Positions 1 to 7,929 are shown, numbered from the stretch's first letter. The stretch is 30,439 nt of DNA from Cacconaster sp045601245 (GCA_045601245.1 JAZRZH010000025.1:1-30439), one strand, 5' to 3'. A program made the numbers and translations. Notes: generated by a model from the sequence alone, not told the origin.

Positions 1-530
1 CAGCCTGGGATGCCACCAACAAGGGCCGTTACATGCAGTCAGTAAGCGGGGAGATATGGTTCCCGGCCACCGGTTATCTGCAATCGTCGGACGGCGGTAC
101 CAGCAGCATAGGCGCTTGTATGTTCTACTTCTATGATCAGAACAGTTCTCCGGAAGGCCGCTGTACCTGGAAGGGCACCAGCACATCCATGGCAATGAAC
201 ACCAGCACGAGTCCGCACGCCAGCGCATACTCGCTGCGCTGCCAGAAGCGTGTGGCTTCGGGTGTGAAGCAGTTCGTGACAATCCTCCAGGACATACCGG
301 ACTATGATCTCGCTTCGGCGGGGGCTTATGTCGAGGGCGTCGGAGCCGGCACTGTGGGAACTTCGGCCTGGGGCGACGATTCATCCGATTTCCTCAACCT
401 TAATAAATGGCTGTGGCACGGCTACAAGTCTGCCGGTACATATTCGCTTGTGGTCGAATGCAGCGACGTCGAGACCGTCACCATCGGTCCTCTCCGTCAC
501 ACCACTGTCATAGATTTCAGTAAATTCTAA
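1..530 (+). CDS. C-terminal part of a surface/secreted protein (5' end outside window)
   Basis: The reading frame is open from the first bases and ends at 528-530, so this is the 3' part of a longer gene. The visible 176 residues begin AWDATNKGRYMQSVSG. The segment WFPATGYLQSSDGG...SAYSLRCQKR resembles the C-terminal pattern of FISUMP/fimbrillin-type Bacteroidales surface proteins (a 'W-PA-GY' motif, then a 'Y-LRC' ending), but this is only a pattern resemblance. The last ~80 residues (from about VASGVKQF) look like a small beta-rich domain ending in DFSKF. No signal peptide can be seen because the start is missing. The endonuclease/phosphatase-family gene begins 11 bases after the stop, so the two are probably co-transcribed. 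Function unknown. Confidence 0.7.
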   Translation, partial: AWDATNKGRYMQSVSGEIWFPATGYLQSSDGGTSSIGACMFYFYDQNSSPEGRCTWKGTSTSMAMNTSTSPHASAYSLRCQKRVASGVKQFVTILQDIPDYDLASAGAYVEGVGAGTVGTSAWGDDSSDFLNLNKWLWHGYKSAGTYSLVVECSDVETVTIGPLRHTTVIDFSKF

Positions 531-541
531 CGATATTCTAT

Positions 542-1387
542 ATGAAAAAGTATTTTGCAATCCTTATGGCGGCCCTGATGGCGCTTCCTGCATCCGCACA
601 GAAGACTCCGGAGAAGGAACCTGAGAAACTCGTTGTGATGTCCTACAATATCAGGGTGGTGACATCCAAGGACACTGCCGACCATCACTGGAATGTCAGG
701 AAAGTCGCGACTCCGGCTATGCTGGACGACATCAATCCTGATATCTTCGGCCTCCAGGAGGCGACGCAGAAGCAGATATCCTACATTACCGGCAACTGCC
801 CGCGTTATGTCACCTTCGGAGTGGGCCGTGAGGATGGCGCATCGAAAGGCGAACATATGTCCATAGTTTATAATCACGAGGTGCTGGAGATGCTCAACGG
901 CGGCACGTACTGGCTGTCCGATACTCCGGATGAGCCTTCATTCGGCTGGGATGCGGCCTGCAAAAGGACCGCTACCTGGGCTCTCTTCAGGGTGAAGAAG
1001 AGCGGCCGGCATTTCTATTATGTCAACACCCATCTTGACCACAAGGGTGCCGAAGCACGTCGCAACGGCCTGGCCCTCATAGTGGAAAGGATAGCGAAGA
1101 TGAATACAAAGGGCTTCCCGATGGTGCTGACAGGAGACTTCAACGTGACTCCGGACGATCCTTGCCTGACCGATCTCGATACGAAGATGTTGAGTGCCAG
1201 GGCGACGGCGGCCTCATCGGATGCTACGCATTCGTATAATGGCTACTCTGAGCCAAAGTCGGACATAGACTATATCTATTATTCCGGATTCCCTGCTTGC
1301 CCTGAATTCAAGGTTGTCCGCAAGACCTATCTTGACATACCATACATCTCGGACCATTATCCGGTGACTGCGACGCTGGTGTTCTAG
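542..1387 (+). CDS. Secreted endonuclease/exonuclease/phosphatase-family hydrolase
   Basis: A 281-residue protein with a clear signal peptide (MKKYFAILMAALMALPASAQ, cleavage after ASA). It carries the EEP-fold signatures in order: VMSYNIRV near residue 32, DIFGLQEAT near 68 (metal-binding Glu), NTHLDHKG near 161, GDFNVTPDD near 197, DIDYIYYSG near 240 and SDHYPVTATL at the C-terminus (catalytic His). Length and motif order fit a full-length, active enzyme exported to the periplasm or surface. The family hydrolyses phosphodiester or phosphomonoester bonds in nucleic acids, sphingomyelin or inositol phosphates; the substrate here cannot be told. It follows the preceding surface-protein gene by 11 bases. 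Two other secreted phosphoesterases lie elsewhere in this window. Confidence 0.9.
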   Translation: MKKYFAILMAALMALPASAQKTPEKEPEKLVVMSYNIRVVTSKDTADHHWNVRKVATPAMLDDINPDIFGLQEATQKQISYITGNCPRYVTFGVGREDGASKGEHMSIVYNHEVLEMLNGGTYWLSDTPDEPSFGWDAACKRTATWALFRVKKSGRHFYYVNTHLDHKGAEARRNGLALIVERIAKMNTKGFPMVLTGDFNVTPDDPCLTDLDTKMLSARATAASSDATHSYNGYSEPKSDIDYIYYSGFPACPEFKVVRKTYLDIPYISDHYPVTATLVF

Positions 1388-1715
1388 TATAGCGCTTTGT
1401 TCCCGTGCCTTGAGCAGTCTCTCAAGCTCCTTGTACACCTTCGAAGCAACGAAACAGATGCACACGTGCGCTTCGATTCTCCTCTCCGTGAAGTGGACAT
1501 CGGTCTGACTTCCAGCGTCCCCTTCGTGATGCGGAACGCCCGCTCCACATTCCTGGGTTGCTGGTAGTTATCATACGTGCACGTTCTTCAGAATATCCGG
1601 CAATGAGACTGTCCCTGTCCTTGCAGAGGATGTCTTTGAATACTCCCATCCCGTGCGGTGTGGACAGGATTCGGTCCTTCATCACTCCATAAGTACATAA
1701 TTTGATAGCGGTTAT
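1388..1715 (-). pseudogene. Transposase C-terminal relic (IS4/IS1634-like), frameshifted
   Basis: Three minus-strand frames carry successive parts of one transposase C-terminus. One reads GVFKDILCKDRDSLIAGYSEE (about 1590-1690). A second reads TYDNYQQPRNVERAFRITKG, then TLEVRP (about 1500-1577). The third reads VHFTERRIEAHVCICF, then VASKVYKELERLLKARE (about 1400-1500). The 'VERAFR-TK-LEVRP...RIEAHV-ICF-A-KVYKELER' order is the end of IS4/IS1634-type DDE transposases, with the catalytic Glu in the ERAFR segment. At least two frameshifts separate the pieces. The N-terminal part is missing: a stop precedes it at 1716-1718. The 3' end runs straight into the end of the EEP gene. No terminal inverted repeats were found. 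It is a dead remnant. Confidence 0.75.
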
Positions 1716-1740
1716 TTAGCAGATATTGATTCCGTATCTT

Positions 1741-2229
1741 TTATTTGAGGATGATATGGAAATCTTCAAAAATGCTTACAGTCGCCGAAATGCATACAAT
1801 TACGACGGGGATGAGAACGTCTGACCAAACAATTGCAATCGGCAGACAGAACAGAAGAATGCCGGTCAGCCTGTTGGTTATTGAATGCGGAATCGAGAGT
1901 TCCCGAAGTCTGCATAAACTGGCAAGAATGCCAACGATCTTGACTGATCCAATCACTATAATCCATGCCCACACCCATACGGGCAGGTCAACCGATGGCA
2001 GAATCAATACGGCAGTGCAAACCACGAATATCAGATCCGCCCCGCTGTCAATCTTAGAGCCGATTTTGCTTTCTGCATTCATCTTCCTTGCAATCATACC
2101 GTCAATCATATCGGAGAAGCCGCACCAACAATACAGCACCCAGAATCCGGGGCTGAAGGCAGGGGAAAGCAACATTACAAGTGCAGCAAATCCTCTGGAT
2201 GCAGATATGATGTTTGGTATATAGTTCAT
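1741..2229 (-). CDS. CDP-alcohol phosphatidyltransferase family membrane protein
   Basis: A 162-residue, highly hydrophobic protein with the complete CDP-alcohol phosphotransferase signature D-x2-DG-x2-AR-x8-G-x3-D-x3-D: D40, D43-G44, A47-R48, G57, D61, D65. All metal and substrate ligands are present, so the enzyme should be active. Several transmembrane helices are visible. Family members join CDP-diacylglycerol or another CDP-alcohol to a second alcohol at the inner membrane (for example phosphatidylglycerophosphate or phosphatidylinositol-phosphate synthases); the acceptor here is unknown. It is slightly shorter than most PgsA proteins. Its ATG overlaps the stop of a truncated VOC reading frame (ATGA), so it was once the second gene of a coupled operon. 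The only upstream gene left is a relic. Confidence 0.85.
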   Translation of the reverse strand: MNYIPNIISASRGFAALVMLLSPAFSPGFWVLYCWCGFSDMIDGMIARKMNAESKIGSKIDSGADLIFVVCTAVLILPSVDLPVWVWAWIIVIGSVKIVGILASLCRLRELSIPHSITNRLTGILLFCLPIAIVWSDVLIPVVIVCISATVSIFEDFHIILK

Positions 2230-2325
2230 TCCTGGATGGATGGAATTTCGATGAGATTACCGTCAGGGTCTGTGATATAGCAGGTGCGCTGTCCACATCT
2301 GCATTTATTCGGTATCTCTTTTTTA
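2226..2325 (-). pseudogene. C-terminal fragment of a VOC/glyoxalase-fold protein
   Basis: The minus strand reads GQRTCYITDPDGNLIEIPSI, then QE and stop, just upstream of the phosphatidyltransferase. 'YITDPDGNLIEI' is the hallmark C-terminal strand of VOC-superfamily (glyoxalase/bleomycin resistance) proteins, including the metal-binding Glu. Upstream, the frame runs into the end of the MITE-like element at 2326-2488 and soon meets a stop. Only about 30 residues of the original protein remain. The N-terminal part was not recognised beyond the element. Its stop overlaps the next start (ATGA), showing the former operon arrangement. Confidence 0.65.
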
Positions 2326-2488
2326 GAATCTGTTTTGAAATGATTGATTTAAGATATTATTGTAGATTTTTCAGATGTTTTCACAGGATTACGAAGGAGC
2401 AATGGGGGTTCCATTGTAACTGAGGAATACTGCGGAAACAGCGAAAAAGATATGTAATAGAAAAATTGAATCATTTCAAAACAGATTC
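2326..2488. mobile_element. MITE-like element: 20-bp perfect terminal inverted repeats, TTA flanks
   Basis: GAATCTGTTTTGAAATGATT at 2326-2345 is the exact reverse complement of 2469-2488. The pair bounds a 163-bp AT-rich, non-coding interior and is flanked on both sides by TTA (2323-2325 and 2489-2491), as expected for a 3-bp target duplication. TNA duplications are known for some IS5-family elements (IS1031 group), so this may be a non-autonomous derivative of such an element. It lies at the break point of the VOC fragment. No transposase is encoded. Confidence 0.6.
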
Positions 2489-2491
2489 TTA

Positions 2492-2630
2492 GTCACAAGC
2501 ATAATAATTGACTGCTGGAGTTTGATGCTGTTCTTGGAATATCAGCACACTGAGTATGATTGAGAAAACTTTTGTATAGGACAAATAGGCACCATCAACA
2601 ATCCTTTTTCGGAGAATCAATGTAGGCGTT
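2492..2630. other. Short intergenic stretch, nothing recognised
   Basis: AT-rich sequence between the MITE-like element and the end of the metallophosphoesterase gene. On the minus strand one frame starts with an ATG (MVPICPIQKF) but is interrupted by a stop. I could not identify the missing 5' part of the VOC gene here, and see no clear terminator. Confidence 0.4.
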
Positions 2631-4541
2631 CTAGTACTCCAGCAACGTGATGATGCCGTCCATCGTGGAGACGAGGAGACGCCCGCCCTCAAGTGGGACA
2701 ATGGAATTGATGAGTCCTGTGGAGACTTTGTGAATCCACAGGGTTTCTCCGTCCGATGCATTCTTGCAGATGATATTGCCCTTGTCCGTCGGGACGAATA
2801 CGAGCGATTCCGTGGCGGCGCAGGGGGTCGGGGAGATGTCATACTGCGCATCGCTGCTTACCTCCCAGAGCAGGGCTGCGGCGTCGGTTGCCGGATCGGT
2901 ACGCGAGAGGTCGTATGCTCGCATCGTGCCGAACATCGCCTTGACATAGAGCCTGGTGCCGTCAGGGGAGAGGGAGGCGTTTTCGCGGCCGCCGGTGGCG
3001 TTCCAGAGCTCTTTGCCGGATGAAGCGTCGAAGCAGTATGTGAGCCTCCGCGGTGTGCTGATATAGATGCGGCCGTTGTGCTTCACCGGATTTACCGCCG
3101 CAGGCGAATACATCCTCGAGCCGGACTTGTACCAGCTCCACTGCAGTGCGCCGCTGCGCGGGTCAAGCGAGTAGAGCGTGTTGGCCCAGTCTCCGAATAC
3201 GACCTGGTCGCGGTCCACGTATGGTCTGCATTCGACGAAGCCTTTGACTTCGTCATAATGCCACCTGATGAGGCCCGACTTGATGTCTATCGCGCGGAAT
3301 ATGCCGTCCGATGCACCGCAATATGCCGTGCCGTCGAGGATAGCGGGCGTCGCGAGCACGCTCTTGCCGCATTTCACTCGCCACATCAGCCTGCCGCTGC
3401 GGAGTTTCAGACAGTAGATATATCCGTCGGTGGAGCCGATGACGACGCGACCGTCCGAGACGGCTGGGGTGGAGAAGATTTTACCTTCGGTGGCGAAACT
3501 CCATTTCTCCCGGCCCGTGGATGCGTCCAGTGCCTTTATGTAGCCGGATTCGTCGGCATAAAGCACATATTTGCCGGCTTGGACAGCTCCGCATCCCACG
3601 TCGTTGCTGTTCTGGATTTCCCAGACGGTGCGGACCTGCGGATACTGAAGATTGACGTCGTATGTCAGCCACGGGAAGTCGGCCGGCAGGAAATATCTCT
3701 CGTCGCAGCCCGCAGCTGGCGTGAACTGCGGGCGCCGGCTCAGGTTGAGGGAGAAGAATGTTTCCGGCTCCTCTGCCTCGAATCCGCCGTCCTTGCGTAT
3801 GAAACGGTGCTCGGTGGAGGTGATGCGGCCGTCTCGTATGTCGAAGATATAATAGTTTGTACGCATCAGTCCGTCGGCTCCGCGCTTTTCCAGCGAGCAT
3901 CCAAGCATATAGGGTATGCTGTCGCATCTGCCTGTGAAGCGGGTGTGCCTGTGACCGCCGATGAGCATCTGTATGTTGCCTTTTTTCAGGGAATTCGTAA
4001 CCTTGAAGTAGTTGAGTGACATAGTATCCTGTGGGTAATGGTTGAGGAACACCACAGGAGTCTCAGTCGGGGTGTGGGTCATTACAGAGTCCAGCCAGAC
4101 GAGGCTTTCGTGCGGCACCATTGCCGGCGCCATCCTCATATTCGGCCCACAGTTGCAGCCGAGGAATTTCACGCCGCCCTTCTCGAATTCGAAATGCTCA
4201 TATCCGAATACCTTCGCAAAGGTATTGCAGCCGCTTTCGGACCACTTGGCGTCGTGATTGCCGGCCACCACATAGCAGGGCATCGACAGATTGTCGAGCG
4301 CCTTTTTTGCCGCCGCTATCTCGCTGTCGGAGCCGAAGTCCGTGATGTCTCCGCCTATCAGGACAAAGTCCACGTCGCCGGTGGAGTTTATCCTGTCAAT
4401 GCAGAATTGAAGCTGTTCGAATCGCGGTGACCCTTCGCTCAGGTGAAGGTCCGTCATAAATGCGAACCTCACCGGCTCCGCTGCGTTGCACAGCAGGGTC
4501 AGCATCAAGGCGAGTGCGAAGGATACGGCCCGTCTACTCAT
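2631..4541 (-). CDS. Secreted metallophosphoesterase fused to a PQQ-like beta-propeller
   Basis: A 636-residue protein. An N-terminal signal peptide (MSRRAVSFALALMLTLLCNA) is followed by a calcineurin-like phosphoesterase domain at about 24-240. Its metal ligands are intact: D31/H33 (TDLH), D65 (GGDITD), N95-H96 (GNHD), a later NHYPQ and GGHRHT. From about residue 310 to the end, repeats such as GYIKALDASTGREKWSF, GYIYCLKLRSGRLMWRV and GIFRAIDIKSGLIRWHY form a PQQ-enzyme-type propeller of 6-8 blades. Such propellers are usually binding scaffolds without the cofactor. The start overlaps the sirtuin stop by 8 bases (ATGAGTAG), so it is the last gene of an ATPase-sirtuin-phosphoesterase operon. 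It likely acts in the periplasm or on the outer surface; substrate unknown. Confidence 0.88.
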   Translation of the reverse strand: MSRRAVSFALALMLTLLCNAAEPVRFAFMTDLHLSEGSPRFEQLQFCIDRINSTGDVDFVLIGGDITDFGSDSEIAAAKKALDNLSMPCYVVAGNHDAKWSESGCNTFAKVFGYEHFEFEKGGVKFLGCNCGPNMRMAPAMVPHESLVWLDSVMTHTPTETPVVFLNHYPQDTMSLNYFKVTNSLKKGNIQMLIGGHRHTRFTGRCDSIPYMLGCSLEKRGADGLMRTNYYIFDIRDGRITSTEHRFIRKDGGFEAEEPETFFSLNLSRRPQFTPAAGCDERYFLPADFPWLTYDVNLQYPQVRTVWEIQNSNDVGCGAVQAGKYVLYADESGYIKALDASTGREKWSFATEGKIFSTPAVSDGRVVIGSTDGYIYCLKLRSGRLMWRVKCGKSVLATPAILDGTAYCGASDGIFRAIDIKSGLIRWHYDEVKGFVECRPYVDRDQVVFGDWANTLYSLDPRSGALQWSWYKSGSRMYSPAAVNPVKHNGRIYISTPRRLTYCFDASSGKELWNATGGRENASLSPDGTRLYVKAMFGTMRAYDLSRTDPATDAAALLWEVSSDAQYDISPTPCAATESLVFVPTDKGNIICKNASDGETLWIHKVSTGLINSIVPLEGGRLLVSTMDGIITLLEY

Positions 4542-5229
4542 CTTCCGGGTTTGTGACCATTTCGCGGAACTTCGCCATTCCGACAGTGGCTGGTTCCTGG
4601 ATCTGGGTAAAGAGCTTGTAGTTGAGGTTGATCGGCTTCGGGTCGATAAGGTAGACCGGGGTGCCGTAGCGTGCGTACTGGTAGAGCCCGGCGGCCGGGT
4701 AGACGTTGAGGGATGTGCCGATGATCAGCAGTATGTCACATTCCGAGACGGCTCTGGCGGCCTTTTCCAGCATCGGGACAGCCTCGCCGAACCAAACTAT
4801 GTGCGGTCTCATCTGCACTCCGCGATGGTCGCATTCTCCGAGGTTGAGGTCGCGGTAGCCTATCTCTACCACGCCCGAAGTCTCCTGGTCCTCCGGTCTC
4901 GCCTTGGTCAGTTCGCCGTGAAGGTGGATGACCTTCGATGAACCGGCCCTCTCGTGGAGATTGTCGATGTTCTGCGTGATGACGGTGACGTCGAACTGCT
5001 TCTCAAGTTCGGCGATTATCTCGTGAGCGCGGTTTGGCCTGCAGCCCTCCAGCTGCCTGCGGCGCTCATTGTAGAAGTCCAGCATAAGTTTGCGGTTGCG
5101 CCACCATCCTTCTATTGAAGCGACATCCTGGACCGGGTAGTTCTCCCAGAGTCCGTCGCTGTCGCGGAATGTCTTTATTCCGCTTTCGGCGCTTACCCCC
5201 GCGCCGGAAAGTACTGCGAGTTTTTTCAT
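4534..5229 (-). CDS. cobB: NAD-dependent protein deacylase, SIRT5/CobB-like (class III sirtuin)
   Basis: A 231-residue cytoplasmic sirtuin starting MKKLAVLSGAGVSAESG. It has the Rossmann NAD-binding GAG (9-11), FRDSDGLW, TQNID at 85-89, the catalytic His in HLHGE (H104), and the C-terminal GTSLNVYPAA. FYNERR at 52-57 supplies Tyr53 and Arg56, the pair that in class III sirtuins recognises succinyl- or malonyl-lysine, so desuccinylase activity is likely. The four zinc-ribbon cysteines are absent; only one Cys (GECDHRG) occurs in that segment. The ATG at 5227-5229 overlaps the ATPase stop by four bases (ATGA), which favours this start over an in-frame extension into the ATPase gene. A regulatory protein deacylase between an ATPase and a secreted phosphoesterase is an unusual setting. 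Confidence 0.92.
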   Translation of the reverse strand: MKKLAVLSGAGVSAESGIKTFRDSDGLWENYPVQDVASIEGWWRNRKLMLDFYNERRRQLEGCRPNRAHEIIAELEKQFDVTVITQNIDNLHERAGSSKVIHLHGELTKARPEDQETSGVVEIGYRDLNLGECDHRGVQMRPHIVWFGEAVPMLEKAARAVSECDILLIIGTSLNVYPAAGLYQYARYGTPVYLIDPKPINLNYKLFTQIQEPATVGMAKFREMVTNPEDE

Positions 5230-6296
5230 TTTCCGGATTGTTTGAAATAATAATTCCTGAGCCAGTATTCGAAGAGCGGGTCGAGGATTACCGCCGAATC
5301 GTCCCTGTCGAATGTGAGGACCTCCTTTTTGCGGAGCGCGTCCTTGAGCCTGAATACGTTGGCAGAGGAGTTGAGGTGGTATGTGTCCAGGACCTCCTGG
5401 CTGCTGAATCTCTGCACTCCGTCGAGCGCCGCCCTGAGGAAATTGATCTGGTTCGGCGTGAGGTCGAGCATTGTCTGGAGGAAATGTGGCATATTGTTGC
5501 TGATCAGGGCTTTGACGGCCTGCTTGACTGCCGGCATCGTGATGTATCCGACAGGGAAGGCGTAGCAGTAGGTACACAGTTGCTTGATGTACCATATGCT
5601 GCCGCCTGTGACGTTATACATCTCTTCGGCCTCTGCTTCTCCAACGACTCTTCCTACATTGAGGCAGGAGCTGACAATATAGTCCACCGCTACGCGCTTG
5701 TCCACTGGCTTGAGCGTGATCGGGACGGTCATATAATAAAACAGCTTCTTTTCATCGAAGATGTGTTTCATCACATTGACGGATGATCCGGTCAGGATAT
5801 AGCGGACGCCGCTCTGTTTAGTCCAGATGCGGTCCAGATCCTCGAGCTTGAATTCCGGGTCGTCAATGAAAGCGAGGTTCTGGAATTCCTTGATGTATAT
5901 AATGATCTTCTTGCCGGACTCTTCGGACAGGAGCTGTGGTACATCGAGTATCTTGCCTTCCGGAATGGAGTTGAAATCAATCGAGAACGGAAGGAGAGTG
6001 TTGCGGTTCACGTCGTTGAAGCATTTTGTGACCGCCTTCCTGAAGCATTCGGTGAACTCAGCGCGGGTGCGTACGTTGAACAGGTCGATTTCGCAGAGCG
6101 CAAAGCTGAAGTTGCGCTCCTTGAGTGTGGCCAAAGCATTGCGCACGACGGTTTCCTTGCCACTTTTCGGCGAGCCGTAGATTACCGCGCCCCTGCGCTT
6201 GTCCACGATCGCCGACACGAGTTGCCCGATCTCTTCGCGTTTTCCTATAAGCGTGTTTCCTGTCGCCGGTTCGGCAAAGTCAAACAGAAGGTTCAT
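5226..6296 (-). CDS. AAA-type P-loop ATPase with C-terminal DUF234-like region
   Basis: A 356-residue protein of the PF01637 (archaeal-ATPase-like) type that is frequent in Bacteroidales. It has an N-terminal GKREEIGQL lead-in, a P-loop GSPKSGKET (41-49, K47), a Walker B-like strand IIIYIKEFQN (131-140), a sensor-1-like segment YILTGSS and a C-terminal winged-helix region (NQINFLRAAL...FSSQEVLDTY) ending in PLFEYWLRNYYF. The residue normally aspartate in Walker B is lysine (K136), although Glu137 is retained, so hydrolysis may be altered. The start has a good ribosome site (AAGGAG about 5 bases upstream). It is the first gene of the leftward operon and is divergent from the LysR gene. The cellular role is unknown; relatives are often called ATP-binding or DNA-repair-like proteins without proof. 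Confidence 0.8.
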   Translation of the reverse strand: MNLLFDFAEPATGNTLIGKREEIGQLVSAIVDKRRGAVIYGSPKSGKETVVRNALATLKERNFSFALCEIDLFNVRTRAEFTECFRKAVTKCFNDVNRNTLLPFSIDFNSIPEGKILDVPQLLSEESGKKIIIYIKEFQNLAFIDDPEFKLEDLDRIWTKQSGVRYILTGSSVNVMKHIFDEKKLFYYMTVPITLKPVDKRVAVDYIVSSCLNVGRVVGEAEAEEMYNVTGGSIWYIKQLCTYCYAFPVGYITMPAVKQAVKALISNNMPHFLQTMLDLTPNQINFLRAALDGVQRFSSQEVLDTYHLNSSANVFRLKDALRKKEVLTFDRDDSAVILDPLFEYWLRNYYFKQSGK

Positions 6297-6311
6297 TTGG
6301 TTCTCCTTGGA

Positions 6312-6339
6312 TTTGTAACAAAAACATTAGTGTTACAAA
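6312..6339. promoter_or_regulatory. Perfect dyad, likely LysR operator
   Basis: TTTGTAACA (6312-6320) and its exact reverse complement TGTTACAAA (6331-6339) are separated by 10 bp. The dyad lies in the 72-bp divergent region between the ATPase operon and the LysR gene. It fits the T-N11-A dyad architecture of LysR binding sites and sits where it could control both directions. Confidence 0.6.
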
Positions 6340-6355
6340 ATTAGTCAAATTTTAC

Positions 6356-6363
6356 TATATTTG
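6356..6363 (+). promoter_or_regulatory. Bacteroidales -7 box for the LysR gene
   Basis: TATATTTG matches TAnnTTTG. A start site about four bases downstream would fall at about 6367, only two bases before the ATG, predicting an almost leaderless mRNA. No convincing -33 element is visible. Confidence 0.45.
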
Positions 6364-6368
6364 TAGAG

Positions 6369-7268
6369 ATGGAACTGCGCCAGCTCAAATATTTCGTCGA
6401 GGTTGCGAAGACTCTGAATTTCTCGGAGGCAGCAAGAAGGCTGTTTGTCACTCAGGGGACATTGTCGCAGCAGATAATGCAATTGGAGAACGAACTGGGC
6501 GCCAGGCTTTTCGTCCGCACTCCCCACAGTGTCGCACTGACCGAGGAAGGACAGGAGATACTGCCGATAGCCGAAAGGACTGTCGCCGATGCCGCTGACT
6601 GCGTCTCGCATATCGCGGACCTTCGCAAGATGCTGACCGGCACCCTGAGCATAGGTCTGACGCATTCGTTCAGAGTGCTCCTTTCGGATACCGTGCCTGA
6701 ATTCATGAAGAAATATCCGGGCGTGCAGTTGAAGATTCATTACAAGACCGCATCCGAACTCTACGATATGCTTATGAACCGCGAGATAGACTTCGCCCTG
6801 GCATACAAGTCCGCGCGGCTGCTGGATGAACTCGATTCGGAATGGCTGTTCGATAGCGACCTGAGGGTCATTATGCGCAGCGGACATCCGCTTGCCGGCC
6901 GCAGGACGCTTACGCTCGAGGATGTGGACCGCTACGGTATTGTACTGCCTGGCAGCGGACTTCAGGCCCGCAAGGCGTTCGAACGTTTCATCAATCTTGA
7001 CGTCAGCAACCTTAATATCAAAGTCGAGCTCAATGACCCGAATGTGATCCTGGATATCATCGAGTCGACGGACGCGCTCACAATCCTATCCACCCTCGCG
7101 ACATATTACCGCCGCAATCTGGTCTCCGTGCCGATGGAAGGGGTGAGCCGCAAGATGCAGGGCTGCATACTCTGGCTGAAGAATACGGCGCACAAGCGCA
7201 GCGCTGAGGCGTTCATCGGGATGCTCCGCAATTCCGCGCAGATGCGCAACCTGATGCAGACGCTCTGA
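6369..7268 (+). CDS. LysR-family transcriptional regulator
   Basis: A 299-residue protein with the classic N-terminal helix-turn-helix (MELRQLKYFVEVAKTLNFSE..AARRLFVTQGTLSQQIMQLE, residues 1-58) and a C-terminal ligand-binding domain from about 90 (GTLSIGLTHSF...PEFMKKYPGVQLKIHY), typical of OxyR/CynR-like regulators. Length and domain order are standard. It probably regulates itself and the divergent ATPase-sirtuin-phosphoesterase operon through the dyad at 6312-6339, but the inducer is unknown. No usual ribosome site precedes the ATG, consistent with a leaderless transcript. Downstream lies about 2.5 kb of non-coding, repeat-rich DNA. Confidence 0.92.
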   Translation: MELRQLKYFVEVAKTLNFSEAARRLFVTQGTLSQQIMQLENELGARLFVRTPHSVALTEEGQEILPIAERTVADAADCVSHIADLRKMLTGTLSIGLTHSFRVLLSDTVPEFMKKYPGVQLKIHYKTASELYDMLMNREIDFALAYKSARLLDELDSEWLFDSDLRVIMRSGHPLAGRRTLTLEDVDRYGIVLPGSGLQARKAFERFINLDVSNLNIKVELNDPNVILDIIESTDALTILSTLATYYRRNLVSVPMEGVSRKMQGCILWLKNTAHKRSAEAFIGMLRNSAQMRNLMQTL

Positions 7269-7436
7269 TTTGATCAGATATAGTTTCGGGTTTCAGCATT
7301 TGTTTTCCCGACGTAACTCCGCGGCGACCTGGTTTCGGGACTCATCGCCGGAACTTGCTCTGCGGGCAATTCTTGTCGTTCAGGCATCACCTTTGGTTCT
7401 GGGTTCTTTCATTAGAGTGCCGTTTGAGTCCGGTTG

Positions 7437-7760
7437 CTCGTATTCAGGCTTTGATTTGCGGCTTCGGGTTACGAGACTAGTCGCCAGAGTACCTTTTTGT
7501 GGCTGCCCATGTTTCCCAAGCTCGAAATTTGGCTTTTGGGTGACAGACACCTTTGCTAGAATACATTCTGCTAGCTATCACTGTTTCCCAAGCCCGATTT
7601 TTAGACCTTGGTTCCAACGGTCCCCGATAGAAGCCGCTCCAGGGTACATCGCCTGCACCAAAGCCTTGATTCTGGGCCTTGGGTGCCGCTGACCCCTCTC
7701 AAATGGCATCGGGGCTGTCCCTTGTTACCCAAGCTGACTCAATCGCGGCGGGCTGGGGAC
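7437..7760. repeat. Palindrome array, CCCAAG/CTTGGG family, about 72-bp period
   Basis: Five successive units of about 33-39 bp have left arms such as TTCCCAAGC and right arms such as CTTGGGTGCC or TTTTGGGTGAC. The CCCAAG cores lie at 7515 and 7587, with related cores near 7660 and 7729. The first unit (7437-7475) has a different outer stem, CTCGT...ACGAG. Linkers of about 36-40 bp are not conserved. Confidence 0.55.
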
Positions 7761-7842
7761 AGAGGTGATCAATGGCGGATTCGGTAGTATGATGTTGGTC
7801 CATTCCATAATGGCGGCACATCCAACGATATATGCCGATATG

Positions 7843-7929
7843 CTTTTGTCACGAGTCGGCTGTTTCTGGCATTATTTGCGACTCGTGACAAGAAATCCTT
7901 GCATATCGGCCGATTTGATGTCACGACTC
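7843..7929 (+). repeat. 87-bp direct repeat, copy 1
   Basis: Matches 8148-8234 (305 bp downstream) with two mismatches. It covers one complete TGTCACG palindrome, its linker and the left arm of the next. Similarity weakens just after the left arm, where the loop begins. Confidence 0.8.

Noticed and set aside
1745..2224. Plus-strand frame of 159 codons
   Set aside because: Exactly antisense to the CDP-alcohol phosphatidyltransferase, which has the complete family signature.
3078..4019. Plus-strand frame of 313 codons
   Set aside because: Antisense shadow of the metallophosphoesterase-propeller gene.
4534..5595. Longer, 353-codon form of the sirtuin
   Set aside because: The extra 122 codons lie inside the ATPase gene and look like frame-shifted ATPase sequence. 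The ATG in the ATGA overlap gives the normal sirtuin N-terminus.
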